64,000 nucleotides of DNA, taken from NCBI GenBank assembly GCA_011947345.1, contig JAAVTG010000688.1:310001-374000 (forward strand), written 5' to 3'. A program made the translations under genes and the position numbers. Origin of the DNA: Phytophthora quininea. Its lineage: Eukaryota; Oomycota; Peronosporomycetes; Peronosporales; Peronosporaceae. Positions within the stretch are counted from its first letter, which is position 1, and each line of letters begins with the position of its first letter. Below, piece by piece: positions 10,948 to 21,865 of this stretch. Under the pieces are notes generated by a model, which did no database searches, was not told where the DNA came from, and saw only the letters and a list, made by a program, of their open reading frames with translations.

Positions 10948-11449
10948 TGTTGACGACACTCCGCCTTCAGTCTTCGAGTCGACGACGCTTGTCCCAAAGA
11001 GAAAAAGAGAATGAGGCGTCCGGGTATTGAATGCCGTCGCCGGTGAGGAGTGCAACGGACAGCGCCATCCAGAGCTTGATGTTTTATTTAGCGGGAGCAT
11101 GAGATGGAGCATTCAACACGCGCAGGCAGTGTTTGCATGGAAATAGCAGCCGTTGCAATGACAAAGCTCAACTTCGTGCGATGGTTCTGATGGTGGTTGA
11201 AAAGCAAAACGATTAGGAAGGAGAACACTGAAAATAGTTGATGTTCATGAACTTGACCAGGTATCGCGGGGTGCTTCCCGTGAACCATTGCCACTCGACA
11301 AACAGGAACTCTCCAAAGCCTTTAACTGTGTTTGCCGAGGGCCACTCAAACCGCTTGAATCGTCAACTATAACGCATCGTTGCGGTATACATTTAACGCA
11401 CGACTGGTTCACACATATCCACCATCGACGACCTCTAGAGTTTCCGGGA
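10948..11449. other. Gap between pentaspan gene and GH5-1
   Basis: Promoter side of the pentaspan gene (minus strand) and 3' flank of GH5-1. No other gene seen. Confidence 0.5.
11001..11014 (-). promoter_or_regulatory. Inr-like element of the pentaspan protein gene
   Basis: On the minus strand TCATTCT followed by a CTTTTTC pyrimidine run, about 55-65 bp before the ATG at 10947. This supports the second ATG as the true start. Confidence 0.55.
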
Positions 11450-12886
11450 CTATTGTTGCTGTTGCTGTGTTTGAGCGCTGGAGGTGGAGCTGGCGGTCGA
11501 CGACTGCTGCACCTGCTGCTGCTCTTGATCGCTGGAGCTTGACGTGGTGATGGTAGAAGAACCGCTAGAGCTACTGGACGGGAACAGGATCGCCTTGAGC
11601 TTTTCGTCACGGAGCACGGCTCGCAACGACCACATGTTGTCTCCGGTCTCATCCTCATAGATACGCCAGCTCCAGTAGGTCCAGCCACCACCAGCCTGGT
11701 TCACCACGTCCGTCTCCGCCTGAGCAAACTCGTAAAAGAGGTCCTGGTCGTTCTCGAACTTGCCGTTGGTCGCGAAGCACCACTCGCCGATGAAGAGGCG
11801 GTTGTGGCCGCTGACCGAGTTCCACTGGGTCATATCGCCCTGGAAGTTGACTTTGACGCTTGTGTTCACGAGGTCCTCGTCCGACACATCGTCGTAGCCC
11901 CACACAAAGTACGGGTGCCATTCTACCCACACGTTCGTGTACGCGGGGGCCAACATAAAGTCCGTGAGGACATCTGGGGACTGCTCGTACAGCAAGGGCG
12001 CCACCGTCAGCACACAGTCACTACCCGTCGCACGGATCGCAGTGTAGGCTCGCTCGTAGTAGTCGTACAAGACGTCCGTCGTGGTGTCACCGTTCGGCTC
12101 GTTCAGCAGTCCAAAACCCAGAAAAGCGTCTTCGTCCTTGTACCGGTCCGCGAGATACGAGACCATCGAGATAGTGTTGTTGACGTTCTCTGCGTATTCG
12201 GCCCAGAATTCCGAGCCGTAGACACTGGGCGACGAGTTGTCGGCTCCGTTCTGCGAGCCTTTGGCGGCGTGGATGCTCAACAGCACCGCGACGTTGTACT
12301 TCTTGGCCCAGTCGGTGATCAGCAGGTCCAAGTACTTGAGGGTGCCGTTGGTGTAGACCTTCCACTCGGCCTTTCCGGACGGGTCGTTGTCGTCGAAGCC
12401 GACGATCCAGTAGCCGATCGGGACGCGAACCGTGTTGATGCCCACCGCCGCGATCTCGGCAATGTCGCTCTCGTTGATGAAGGTCGAGTGGTGGTACGCC
12501 AGATTGGAGCGGATGGTGTCGGGGTCCGTGGCGTCGGCGATAGCCGTGTATTCTCCGTGTGAGGCGTTGACGGCGCCCGTCCAGAAGTCGGCGGAGCTGG
12601 TCATCCAGTACTCGGCCACGAGCCACGAGCCGAGGTTGACGCCTTTGCTGGTCGTGTCCCCGTTGCGGATACTGTACATGACGTGCGTCGAGTCCGAGCC
12701 GGTCGTCGTCAACCCCACCGTCGAGGTGGACTCGTAGGAGGACGAGTCCGAGCCCATTGTGGTGGTGACGGTGCCCTGCACTTGCTGGGCGTTGGAGCTC
12801 GAGTCGAAGGTCAGTGCGGTGGTGCTGGAGCCGGCGCGGGCCATCGCAGCGACGGCGGCGAGCAGAAGAGCGAGCGATCGCAGCAT
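11450..12886 (-). CDS. Secreted GH5 exo-beta-1,3-glucanase-like enzyme 1
   Basis: Intact, 478 residues from the ATG at 12886, chosen because it begins a signal peptide (MLRSLALLLAAVAAMARA); the frame is open further upstream. After a Ser/Thr linker the GH5 fold starts at SKGVNLGSWLVAEYWMT. It contains VRVPIGYWIVGF, the acid/base Glu in GFGLLNEPNGD, VEWHPYFVWG and the nucleophile Glu in LFIGEWCFA. These match fungal EXG1-type exo-1,3-beta-glucanases, which trim beta-1,3-glucan of the cell wall. The C-terminal tail is Ser- and Gln-rich and ends in a run of Gln directly before the stop. It is the first of three paralogues; its neighbour at 13358 is co-oriented with a 471-bp gap. Confidence 0.9.
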   Translation of the reverse strand: MLRSLALLLAAVAAMARAGSSTTALTFDSSSNAQQVQGTVTTTMGSDSSSYESTSTVGLTTTGSDSTHVMYSIRNGDTTSKGVNLGSWLVAEYWMTSSADFWTGAVNASHGEYTAIADATDPDTIRSNLAYHHSTFINESDIAEIAAVGINTVRVPIGYWIVGFDDNDPSGKAEWKVYTNGTLKYLDLLITDWAKKYNVAVLLSIHAAKGSQNGADNSSPSVYGSEFWAEYAENVNNTISMVSYLADRYKDEDAFLGFGLLNEPNGDTTTDVLYDYYERAYTAIRATGSDCVLTVAPLLYEQSPDVLTDFMLAPAYTNVWVEWHPYFVWGYDDVSDEDLVNTSVKVNFQGDMTQWNSVSGHNRLFIGEWCFATNGKFENDQDLFYEFAQAETDVVNQAGGGWTYWSWRIYEDETGDNMWSLRAVLRDEKLKAILFPSSSSSGSSTITTSSSSDQEQQQVQQSSTASSTSSAQTQQQQQ

Positions 12887-13357
12887 TTTGGCCAGACACT
12901 TGTCGACGGGGAGGCGAATCGGAAAGTAAGAGACGCGGGATGACCAGACGCCGCGACGGGCATTGATCGCCGAGATTTTACCAGCGTGATGGATTGGCTC
13001 CGTGGGCATCTCGGCTGCGTCAGGTGGGGGCACGTCTGGCGAATTGAGCTAGTCGTCGTCGCATCGTGGTGCAGCATCTGTCACCGACGACGCGAAAATC
13101 AGGATCGGCCCGAGTCGAAGATCACCTGGAGTCGTCGACCAGACAGACGTGAGCCATGCAATCGACCGTCACGCGCCAGCTCACTGCTGGCCTGCACGAT
13201 CGGCAGGATCTACCCAAGCCAGAAATCGCCGCGAGGCATTCCCGACGTCGAGGCCAGCAACGGATGGCTCATGACGAATGCTTTTGGACTTTGTCATCGA
13301 TTTCTATTTGGCACGGCACTGCTACGACACCGAGAAACATTCACGCTGGCTAATCTA
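12887..13357. other. Gap between GH5-1 and GH5-2
   Basis: 471 bp: GH5-1 upstream region and GH5-2 3' flank. A TTACTTTCCGATTC stretch on the minus strand about 30-45 bp before the GH5-1 ATG is a weak Inr+FPR candidate. Confidence 0.45.
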
Positions 13358-14785
13358 CTACTGTTGCTGTTGTTGCTGCTGCTTGGAACCGCCGGAGAAG
13401 AAAATGCTCTTGAGCCGGTCGTCACGCAGCACGCTACGCAGCGACCACGCGTTGAAGTCGGTCTCGTCGCCGTAGAGCCGCCAGCTCCAGAAGGTGAAAC
13501 CGGCGCCGGCCTGGTACATGACGTCCGTCATGGCCTGGCAGAACTCGTAGTAGCCCTCCTGGTCGTTGGTGAACTTGCCCGCCGTGGCGAAGCTCCACTC
13601 GCCAATGAAGAGGCGGTTGTGGTTGTCGCGCCCGTTCCACTGGCTCACGCTGTTCTGGAAGTTGACCTTGACTGCCGCGTTGGTCAGGTCGTAGTCGCTT
13701 GTATTCTCGTAGCCCCACACGAAGTACGGGTGCCATTCCACCCACACGTTCGTGTATGCCGGCGCCTGCATAAAGTCCGTCATGGTGTCGGGCGACTGAT
13801 TGTAGAGCATCGGCGCCACGCTCAGAACGCAGTCGTTGCCGGTGCCGCGGATGGCGGCGTACGCAGCCTCGTAGTACGCGTACACCTTGTCCTCATCGGT
13901 GTCACCGTTGGGTTCGTTCAGCAGGCCGATGCCCAGGAACGCGTCCTCGTCCTTGTAGCGGTCGGCCAGGAATGTGACCATCGAGATGGTGTTGTTCATG
14001 TTCTCCGAGTACTCGCTCCAGTGCGGGTTGCCGGGGTCGCACGGCGACGAGTGGTCGGCGCCGTTCTGCGAGCCCTTGGCAGCGTGCGTGCTGATGAGCA
14101 CCGCGATGTTGTGCTTCTTGGCCCAGTCCGTGACCAGCGCGTCCAGGTACTTGATGGTGCCGTTCGAATACGCCTCCCACGCAGCGGCGCCCGACGGGTC
14201 GTCGCGGTCGAAGCCGACGATCCAGTAGCCCACGGGCACGCGCACCGTGTTGATGCCGGCGGCGGCAATGTCGGCGATGTCGCTCTCTGTGATGAAAGTC
14301 GAGTGGTGGTAGTCCAGATTGGAGCGGATAGTGTCAGGGTCCGCGGACTTGGTGATGGCGGTGTACTCGCCTTTGCCGGCGTCTCCGTCGTCCACGCCTT
14401 GCCAGAAGTCGGCGCTGCTGGTCATCCAGTGCTCGGCCACGAGCCACGAGCCGAGGTTCACACCGATGCTGGACACGTCGCCATTGCGGATGCTGTGCTG
14501 GATGTGCGAGGACTGCGATAGCATCGTCGAGCCCGGTTCCGCCAGGGTCGATCCGGAGAAGCTCTGTTGGGTCGTCGTACTCCCGGTTGTGGTTTGGTCC
14601 TGGTAGGTGCTGCCGGAGTTGCCGTCTCCAAGTACCGATGACTGTTCGACGCTGTTGCCTGCGGTCACTTGGGCGACGTTGGAAGCGGCGCTGCCGTCTC
14701 GAAGCTTTCCAAACGAGAGAGCGGATGTTTGGTCGACCGATACTGCGGCCACCATGGCACTCAGACAGGCGAGTCGACGGAGCAT
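13358..14785 (-). CDS. Secreted GH5 exo-beta-1,3-glucanase-like enzyme 2
   Basis: Intact, 475 residues starting at the ATG at 14785 with a signal peptide (MLRRLACLSAMVAAVSV). The Ser/Thr-rich N-terminal linker is longer than the signal alone needs, and is followed by IGVNLGSWLVAEHWMT, VRVPVGYWIVGF, GIGLLNEPNGD (acid/base Glu), VEWHPYFVWG and LFIGEWSFA (nucleophile Glu). The protein ends in seven Gln just before the stop. An Inr/FPR pair is visible 36-53 bp upstream of the ATG. Very close to GH5-1 in both sequence and layout, so a tandem duplicate. It would act on beta-1,3-glucan in the wall or outside the cell. Divergent from GH5-3 across 1.3 kb. Confidence 0.9.
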   Translation of the reverse strand: MLRRLACLSAMVAAVSVDQTSALSFGKLRDGSAASNVAQVTAGNSVEQSSVLGDGNSGSTYQDQTTTGSTTTQQSFSGSTLAEPGSTMLSQSSHIQHSIRNGDVSSIGVNLGSWLVAEHWMTSSADFWQGVDDGDAGKGEYTAITKSADPDTIRSNLDYHHSTFITESDIADIAAAGINTVRVPVGYWIVGFDRDDPSGAAAWEAYSNGTIKYLDALVTDWAKKHNIAVLISTHAAKGSQNGADHSSPCDPGNPHWSEYSENMNNTISMVTFLADRYKDEDAFLGIGLLNEPNGDTDEDKVYAYYEAAYAAIRGTGNDCVLSVAPMLYNQSPDTMTDFMQAPAYTNVWVEWHPYFVWGYENTSDYDLTNAAVKVNFQNSVSQWNGRDNHNRLFIGEWSFATAGKFTNDQEGYYEFCQAMTDVMYQAGAGFTFWSWRLYGDETDFNAWSLRSVLRDDRLKSIFFSGGSKQQQQQQQ

Positions 14786-16083
14786 AGCAAAAAGTTGCTT
14801 GAGGTGGTGCGGGGCCGGAGAGGCAAGTTGGAAAGTGAGAGCAAGGGGCTGCTCGCTGTTCGAACGGTAAACGCGATGCAATCTCTCGAGCCTGCAAGAT
14901 TAACGGAGCGTGGGATCGTTTTCGAGGCGGTGACCGTGGTGGCGCGCCGCAGCTTGGTGTCCGCGGAAGCAGATGGCCGCTGAAATGAGGCGGCAGGTGC
15001 ACCGAAACGCCCGGATCCTTCCTGTGCGAGCCGCTGCTGGCTGGCGACACCGGTGACCACAGCTTTCCTTTGCGTAGGAACTTGACCCTTTCATCGCTAG
15101 CAACGCCGTCTACATGCAATAGCTCATGCTCTTCTCAATGGTCGACTGCTGTACTTGGCATCCACAAGTTGAGCGTGACCGCTGTGAAGAGGAGACCGAA
15201 CGCCAAGATGCGTCATCCAACTGGGAGCGTTGACGTCGACATCTGCTGGTCTGTGATCGCATGGCAGTCTAGCTCTACAACATACTGGCACCGTCGCAGT
15301 CAAAACGATGTGTGGGAGCAAATGGAGCGGATGCTGGATTTATCATCACTAGTCGACAGCCCAGATGGACTCGGCTCCTGTTCCAGCGGCATCGGCGTCA
15401 GGACGCGATTCAGCTGAGCTACCGTCAGCTGGTGGCGCGTGCAGTGTTCAGAAGCATCCGCAGCAAGAACACTGTTTTTCGGTTGACCAGCCACAGGTTG
15501 CGTAGAACTCCAGCGAGGTTATTTCGAGAATGCAAGTCGTTAAACCTGTTTTCGATGTAAGATGTCTCGAGCGTATTTCGTGAGATACAGGTAAAGCGGT
15601 ATCATGGCAGGGAAACGTTTTTCTTCTTCTTTTGCTTCTACCGCTCGGGAATGAGGCAATATTTTGGTGCGGTGGAAGCTTGGTAACAGTCGATCGACAG
15701 AGCAGAATAAATTCGCGCGCTCTTTCAACACTTGGAGCCTCTGTGAATATCAAACTAAATGCTGTCGGTAGGTCCTTGTGACCTCAATTTCTTGTAGCAC
15801 CATCGAAAGAGAAACTATCAAATTATTGAGTTACTCGTCATCTGATTATTACTTGCAAGAGCTGCCTGGTCACACACCAACGATCACCCCGCGCAGTCGT
15901 TGCCTTTTGCCATGTCAAATCTGACAACCATGGGATCAGATTTTGCCCGTGTATCAATCAGCATGACCTGGCGTGTCCTGAGCGTTCGCCGATGTCGTGC
16001 CGTTCGACACCAACCAGCGTTCCCTTCGGGGTTGGCGGCCTCCATAAATTGTTTTGGCGGCCGAGATCCAGTAGCAAGCAATA
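14786..16083. other. Divergent intergenic region between GH5-2 and GH5-3
   Basis: 1.3 kb shared upstream region. Apart from the GH5-2 core promoter I see no gene, RNA or repeat. Confidence 0.5.
14821..14838 (-). promoter_or_regulatory. Inr+FPR-like core promoter of GH5-2
   Basis: On the minus strand TCACTTT (14838-14832) is followed by CCAACTTGCC, 36-53 bp upstream of the ATG at 14785. It fits Inr YCAYTYY plus a loose FPR. Confidence 0.6.
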
Positions 16084-17331
16084 ATGCAGCTACATTGTGG
16101 ACTCGCTGGTGCCTGCGTGTGGCTTGTCGTGACCAGCGCATGCGCTGCAGTTGCATGCACCGACACGGGCAATACTTCTCAAACGGAAGTAGCCGGCAAC
16201 TTCACCCACGTTCAAAGGGCCATTCGCGAAGGCTCGGTGCGATCTCGAGGCGTGAACCTCGGCGGCTGGCTGGTAGCGGAGCACTGGATGACTGCGAATG
16301 CCAAATTCTGGGACGGCATCGAGGATCGCAACGCCAACTCGGGCGAATACACCACCATCACCAAGTCTCCCAACCCGGACGTCACACGTTCCAAGCTCGG
16401 CGATCACCACGCAACTTTCATCTCCGAAGACGACATTGCAGAAATCGCTGCCGCGGGACTGAACACCGTGCGCGTGCCGTTGGGTTTCTGGATCTTGGGC
16501 TTCGACAACCACGACCCAAGCAACCAGCACGAGTGGCAGGCCTACACCCGCGGCACCATCGCGTTCCTGGACCAGCTCATTAGGTGCTGGGCCAAAACGT
16601 ACAACGTCGCCGTGCTGATCAGCCTGCACGCCGCCAAGGGATCGCAAAACGGCGCCGATCACTCGTCACCCGCGAGTCCAGGGCACTCGTTCTGGAGCCA
16701 ATACCCGGAAAACGTTGCCAACTCGGTCGAGGTCGCGCGGTTCCTGGCCGACCGGTACCTCAACGACGAGGCCTTCCTGGGTATTGGTCTGCTGAACGAG
16801 CCAGGCGGAAGCACCGACCAAGCGGTGCTATACCAGTACTACCAAGACGCGTATCGAGCCGTGAGATCGACCGGCAGCGACTGCGTTGTGGTCGTGATGC
16901 CGCTACTGCAGAAGCAAAGCCCCGACGAGATGGTGGGATTCATGGAGGCCCCGGTGTTCACGAACGTGTGGGTAGAATGGCACCCGTACTTCATCTGGGG
17001 GTACGAGCACACCGCCGACACTCAGATCGTAGAGGTGGCCGTCAAGCAAGAGTACAAGGCGCGCGTGGACAAGTGGAATGGGCGAGCCAGCCACAACCGG
17101 TTATTCGTCGGCGAGTGGTCCGTCGCCTCCAACTCCGACATGCTCGCTAACAACCGCGAAATGTTCTACACCTTCGTCACAGAGCAGCTCAAGGTGCACA
17201 ACACGGTCGAAGGAGGCTGGACGATGTGGACGTGGAAGACGTCGGGCGCCAGCAGCTACCTCAAGAGCTGGGGCCTGCAGAACCTGCTCGCCGACGACCG
17301 GCTGAAGGCCCTGCTGGTTGGCGCCACGTAG
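16084..17331 (+). CDS. Secreted GH5 exo-beta-1,3-glucanase-like enzyme 3
   Basis: Intact, 415 residues, with a signal peptide (MQLHCGLAGACVWLVVTSACA). It lacks the long Ser/Thr linker and the Gln tail of its two neighbours, so it is about 60 residues shorter. Core motifs are all present: SRGVNLGGWLVAEHWMT, VRVPLGFWILGF, GIGLLNEPGGS (acid/base), VEWHPYFIWG and LFVGEWSVA (nucleophile). It is on the opposite strand from the other two, so an inversion or independent insertion accompanied the duplication. Same expected chemistry: release of glucose from non-reducing ends of beta-1,3-glucan. Exact specificity cannot be read from sequence. Confidence 0.88.
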   Translation: MQLHCGLAGACVWLVVTSACAAVACTDTGNTSQTEVAGNFTHVQRAIREGSVRSRGVNLGGWLVAEHWMTANAKFWDGIEDRNANSGEYTTITKSPNPDVTRSKLGDHHATFISEDDIAEIAAAGLNTVRVPLGFWILGFDNHDPSNQHEWQAYTRGTIAFLDQLIRCWAKTYNVAVLISLHAAKGSQNGADHSSPASPGHSFWSQYPENVANSVEVARFLADRYLNDEAFLGIGLLNEPGGSTDQAVLYQYYQDAYRAVRSTGSDCVVVVMPLLQKQSPDEMVGFMEAPVFTNVWVEWHPYFIWGYEHTADTQIVEVAVKQEYKARVDKWNGRASHNRLFVGEWSVASNSDMLANNREMFYTFVTEQLKVHNTVEGGWTMWTWKTSGASSYLKSWGLQNLLADDRLKALLVGAT

Positions 17332-17963
17332 CGAGGAGGAGTGTAGATGTCGACCGTCGTAGAGCGTGCACTAATGAATTCGGGCATTGGATCTGTCTCT
17401 GCTGCTTTTGATCGTGAGACCGGCCCCGATCGCGGGAGCTGCAGCTGAGCCGTGCAAGAGTCGACAGCGTCACCGCTCGGAGCTTGCGTTTGCGTTGGGG
17501 ACCACTCAAATGTCCCCCAGGTCTCGCGCTTGGGGACCATCCATCGCCAGCGCTTGAACCGCGGGTAAAGATGCTTGTGCTGTGCCGAGGGTTCGGCTCG
17601 CGCACAAACGCTGCGAGGATCGCCGCCGAGTTGTTAAACCACGGACGGCAATACGTCGGCGCCAACTTCAGCTTCGACATCACCCTAGCAACGAAGCACT
17701 CGATGCAGCGTAGAGATCACCATCAGCAGGACGAACTGCCCTCCCGATGCAGCTTGGGAGGACAGCAAGTTGCGAAAGACGATCGGGACCTGGTTCTGTC
17801 TACTTGAAGCATTCAGTACTTGGTTTAACTATTGCTGTTGACGCGATGTGATTGGTTAAAATCCTCCCCATACTTAAGCCCTGTGATCTTTTGGGGCAAG
17901 CGTCAGCCGCAGCTTCAGTTCTCCTTCTGCGAGACCAAGTGCAGACAAACCTCTCGAGACCCC
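17332..17963. other. Gap between GH5-3 and OGDH E1
   Basis: Upstream region of OGDH. Short open frames here have no family signal. Confidence 0.5.
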
Positions 17964-20469
17964 ATGACGCAGTGGCTCGCAGCCGCCTCCAAGTGCGTGC
18001 GGCGCGGCGTGCAGGCCGCGGCCTCGGCCCGCGTGGGGCCGGCGCAGCCTCTCAGCGCCGGCAAGTGGGCGCGCGCCTTTGCGTCCACGCCGCACCCGAG
18101 CGAGAGCTTCATGACGGGCACCAACAACGCCTACGTGGAGGAAATGTATTCCAACTGGAAGACCGACCCCAAGAGCGTGCACAAGTCCTGGGACGTCTAT
18201 TTCCGTCAGATCGAGAGCGGCAGTGTGCCCGGTGAGGCGTTCATCCCTCCGCCGAGCATCCAGCAGGGCGTGACGCCCGTGCGCTCCGTAGGCGGCGCGG
18301 TGGCCTCCGACCAGAGCGAGGCGCTGGGTCTTAGCTACCTCATTAGAGCGTACCAGGTGCGCGGCCACGAGGCTGCCAACCTGGACCCGCTGGGCCTGCA
18401 GGAGCGCCCGGCGCTGCCCGAGCTGGACATCGGCATGTACGGTTTCACGGAGAAGGACCTGGACCGTGTGATCGCCATCCCCAAGAACTTGTACGTTCTC
18501 GCCAGTCTGTGTGGTGTTACCTGGTTTTGATGAATTGGTTTGCATGGCGACAGTTCCTCGGGCGTCTCGGGCTTCTTGGAGGAGCTGGAGAGCGGCAACA
18601 ACACGATGACGCTGGGTCAGATCATCCAGCGCCTCAAGGAGACGTACTGCAGCTCCATCGGAGTGGTACGACGCCCTTAAATCACTGATATGTTTAATCT
18701 TTTTTGCTGAGGTGGCTATTGTATCTTTACAGCAATACATGCACATGCTAGACCGCGACCGGTGCAACTGGATCCGCGCCAAGATGGAGCACCTGGTCAA
18801 GGGCGAGGACTCCAAGGAGAAGAAGATGCACATTCTGGAGCGTCTGGCCTACTCGGTCGTCTTCGAGCGCTTCCTGGGTAACAAGTACAACACCACCAAA
18901 CGTTTCGGTTTGGACGGCGCCGAGTCGCTCATCCCAGGCCTCAAGTTCATGATCGACCGTGGCACGCAGCTCGGCATGGAGCACTTGGTGATCGGTATGC
19001 CTCACCGTGGCCGCCTCAACGTGCTGTCGAATGTGATCCGAAAGCCGATCCAGCAGATCTTCAAGGAGTTCCAGGGCACGCACATTGACGTCGAGTCGTA
19101 CAGCGAGCCCGACGTCGAGGACTGGTCGAACTCTGGCGATGTCAAGTACCACTTGGGAACGTCCTACGACCGCACATACCCGGATGGCCGTCAGGTGCAT
19201 CTGTCATTGGTGGCCAATCCGTCGCATTTGGAGGCCGTGGACCCGGTCGTGGTGGGCAAAGTGCGCGCTAAGCAGTTCTACCTGGGCAACGACGACGATG
19301 CGGAGAAGAAGGTGATGCCTTTGCTGCTGCACGGCGATGCTGCATTCAGCGGACAAGGTGTGGTCTACGAGACCATGCACTTGTCTGGCCTGGAGAACTA
19401 CGACACGGGCGGCACTGTGCACGTGGTGGTGAACAACCAGATTGGCTTCACGACCGACCCGAAGAACTCGCGATCGTCCCAGTACTGCACGGACCTGGGC
19501 AAGGCCATGGACGTCCCCATCCTGCATGTCAACGGCGACGATCCAGTGTCAGTCGTGAAGGTGTTCGAGTTTGCCGCCGAGTGGCGCCAGAAGTGGCGCT
19601 CGGACGTCATTATCAACCTGACGTGCTACCGTCGCTTCGGCCACAACGAAGTGGACAATCCGTTCTTCACGCAGCCGCTCATGTACAAGAAGATCGGTCA
19701 GATGAAGTCGGTGTTAGACACGTACATTGATCAGCAGGTGGCGTCTGGTAGTGCCACCAAGGAGGAATGCGACAAGGTCGTGCAGAATGTCTGGGACTTT
19801 TTCCAGCGCACGTTCGAGGAGACGGAGAAGTGGGAGGACACGAAGAAGAGCGACTGGCTGGCCAACCGCTGGGACTCGTTCAAGAGCCCCAACCAGCAGT
19901 CGCGCATTCGCCAGACGGGTGTTCACATGAACGTGCTGAAGCATGTCGGCGAGAAGATCAGCACCATTAATCCAGGCTTCAAGGTCAACCGCCAGCTGGA
20001 CCGTATCATGAAGGCTAAGAAGGACACGATTGAGTCGGGCGAAGGTATTGACTGGGGCACTGCCGAGGCTCTGGCTTGGGGCACGTTGCTGCTGGAGGGC
20101 AACCACGTGCGTATTAGTGGCCAAGATGTCGAGCGAGGTACGTTCAGTCACCGCCACTCGGTGTTGCACGACCAGGAAACCAACACCGAGTACGTGCCAC
20201 TCAACCACTTGGCCACCAAGACGATCCCTTCGGCCCCGTTGGAGTACCAAACCCCTGGAGGAGGCACCGTCCCCGACACCCAGGCTGAGTTTGTAGCATC
20301 GAACAGTTCTCTGTCTGAGTTCGGTGTGTTAGGCTTTGAGCTCGGCTACTCGCTAGAGAACCCCAACGCCCTGGTGATGTGGGAGGCTCAGTTTGGAGAC
20401 TTTGCCAACGGCGCGCAGATTATGATCGACCAGTTCCTGGCCGCCGGCGAGGACAAGTGGATGCGCCAG

Positions 20470-20500
<31 letters not shown>

Positions 20501-21210
20501 ACGAAGGCCAAGGCGCCGAGCACTCGTCGTGCCGCGTCGAGCGCTACTTGCAGTCCACTGACGACGACCCGAACGTGGTGCCGTTGATGGACGAGGAGAA
20601 CCGCATGCAGATCCAGCACACGAACTGGCAGGTGGTGTACTGCTCGACGCCTGCGCAGTACTTCCACGTTCTGCGTCGCCAGATCCACCGCGACTTCCGC
20701 AAGCCACTGATCTCGGTGCAGCCCAAGCATCTGTTGCGTCTGCGTCAGGCATCTTCCAAGTTGGAGGAGATGGCTGAGGGCACTCAATTCCAACGTTTGA
20801 TCCCCGAAGTCTCGCCAGAGAAGCTGGTAGAGGACGACAAGGTCAAGCGCGTGCTCTTCTGCTCGGGCAAAATCTACTACGAACTGGCTCAGACCCGAGA
20901 CGAGAAGGACATTCAGGATGTAGCCATCGTGCGTGTGGAGCAGATCGCTCCGTTCCCCTTCGACAAGGTGGCGGAGCAGGCTGCTCGCTACCCGAACGCC
21001 GACATTAAGTGGGTGCAAGAGGAGCCCCTGAACATGGGCTTCTGGACCTACGTGTCGCCGCGTATTGAGACGGCGCTCAAGCAGCTGAACAGCGACGAGC
21101 GTCGACCCACGTACGTCGGTCGTGCCCCCGCCGCCGCGCCTGCCACGGGCTACCACGCGGTGCACCAGATCGAGCAGGAGCGCATCATCAAGAAGGCGTT
21201 CACCTTTTAG
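17964..21210 (+). CDS. 2-oxoglutarate dehydrogenase E1 component, mitochondrial
   Basis: Exons 17964..18490, 18554..18665 and 18733..21210 (introns 63 and 67 nt, GT-AG) give an intact 1038-residue protein, normal for the family. The N terminus is basic and Ala-rich (MTQWLAAASKCVRRGVQAAA), fitting a mitochondrial presequence. Then come the E1 N-terminal segment (YVEEMYSNWKTDPKSVHKSW), the thiamine-diphosphate dehydrogenase core (GMPHRGRLNVL, HGDAAFSGQGVVYETMHL, HVNGDDP) and the transketolase-like pyrimidine and C-terminal domains (LLPHGYEGQGAEHSSCRVER, QEEPLNMGFW). It decarboxylates 2-oxoglutarate as E1 of the TCA-cycle complex with E2 and E3. The splices restore NFSSGVSGF and IGVQYMHML. Confidence 0.96.
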
Positions 21211-21865
21211 ATGGATCGCTGCGGCTGTGCTGCCAGGACGACGTTTAAAGTCGTCAAGGCAAAGCGATGGAAGCTGTACAGTTAGCAGTCGGGGCGGATG
21301 TTGTGTGCTAGTAGAAGGGATTGGCGCATTTGTAGGCTTTGCTGCTTGCAGCCACTTTGCTTGGCATAAAGGAAAGACCGAGCCAAAAAGTAAATGATTA
21401 ACGGCAATGTTCAGTGGAAAGTCTCTTTGCTTTCAGTAGTTGAACCGCTTCATTTTCGGGGTGATTGGCGTGGAGATTCCCCTTCTTCAGTTGCAGGTGT
21501 TGAATACACTGCCACGAAAGACGCAGCGAAACTTGAGTCGGTGCAATCCGCACAGTTCTTGCCGTGGACTTCATGTGAGAAGCATAAGAAACCAGCAGGA
21601 AAAGTTTAGTTTCTACCAACTTGCACGACAGGCTGAATCATGAGCCATGTGATTTGAGGCCAAGCCACGTTGCTGTCAAGGCCCAAAGGTTTGCCAAACC
21701 GCTCCTGCCCAGACGAATAACGGGTTCTGCAGCGCCACCTGACATTGGAGAGCGACCTGCACCACGTCATGTGCGTTGTCTTGAGCCCCAACAGCAAAAA
21801 CACCCGCAGCTCATTCCGCAATCTGCTGGCTAGGGAGCACTCCGCGGACAGAACTCCTTGCAGTC
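21211..21865. other. Gap between OGDH E1 and transglutaminase copy 1
   Basis: 3' flank of OGDH and upstream region of transglutaminase copy 1, with its Inr/FPR at 21811. Nothing else recognised. Confidence 0.5.
21811..21830 (+). promoter_or_regulatory. Oomycete Inr+FPR-like core promoter of transglutaminase copy 1
   Basis: TCATTCC followed by GCAATCTGC, 55 bp before the ATG. It matches the Inr (YCAYTYY) with a weak FPR. No inverted repeat follows, unlike the other copies. Confidence 0.6.

Noticed and set aside
12986..14521. 511-codon plus-strand frame opposite GH5-2
   Set aside because: Antisense shadow; the minus strand carries all GH5 motifs.
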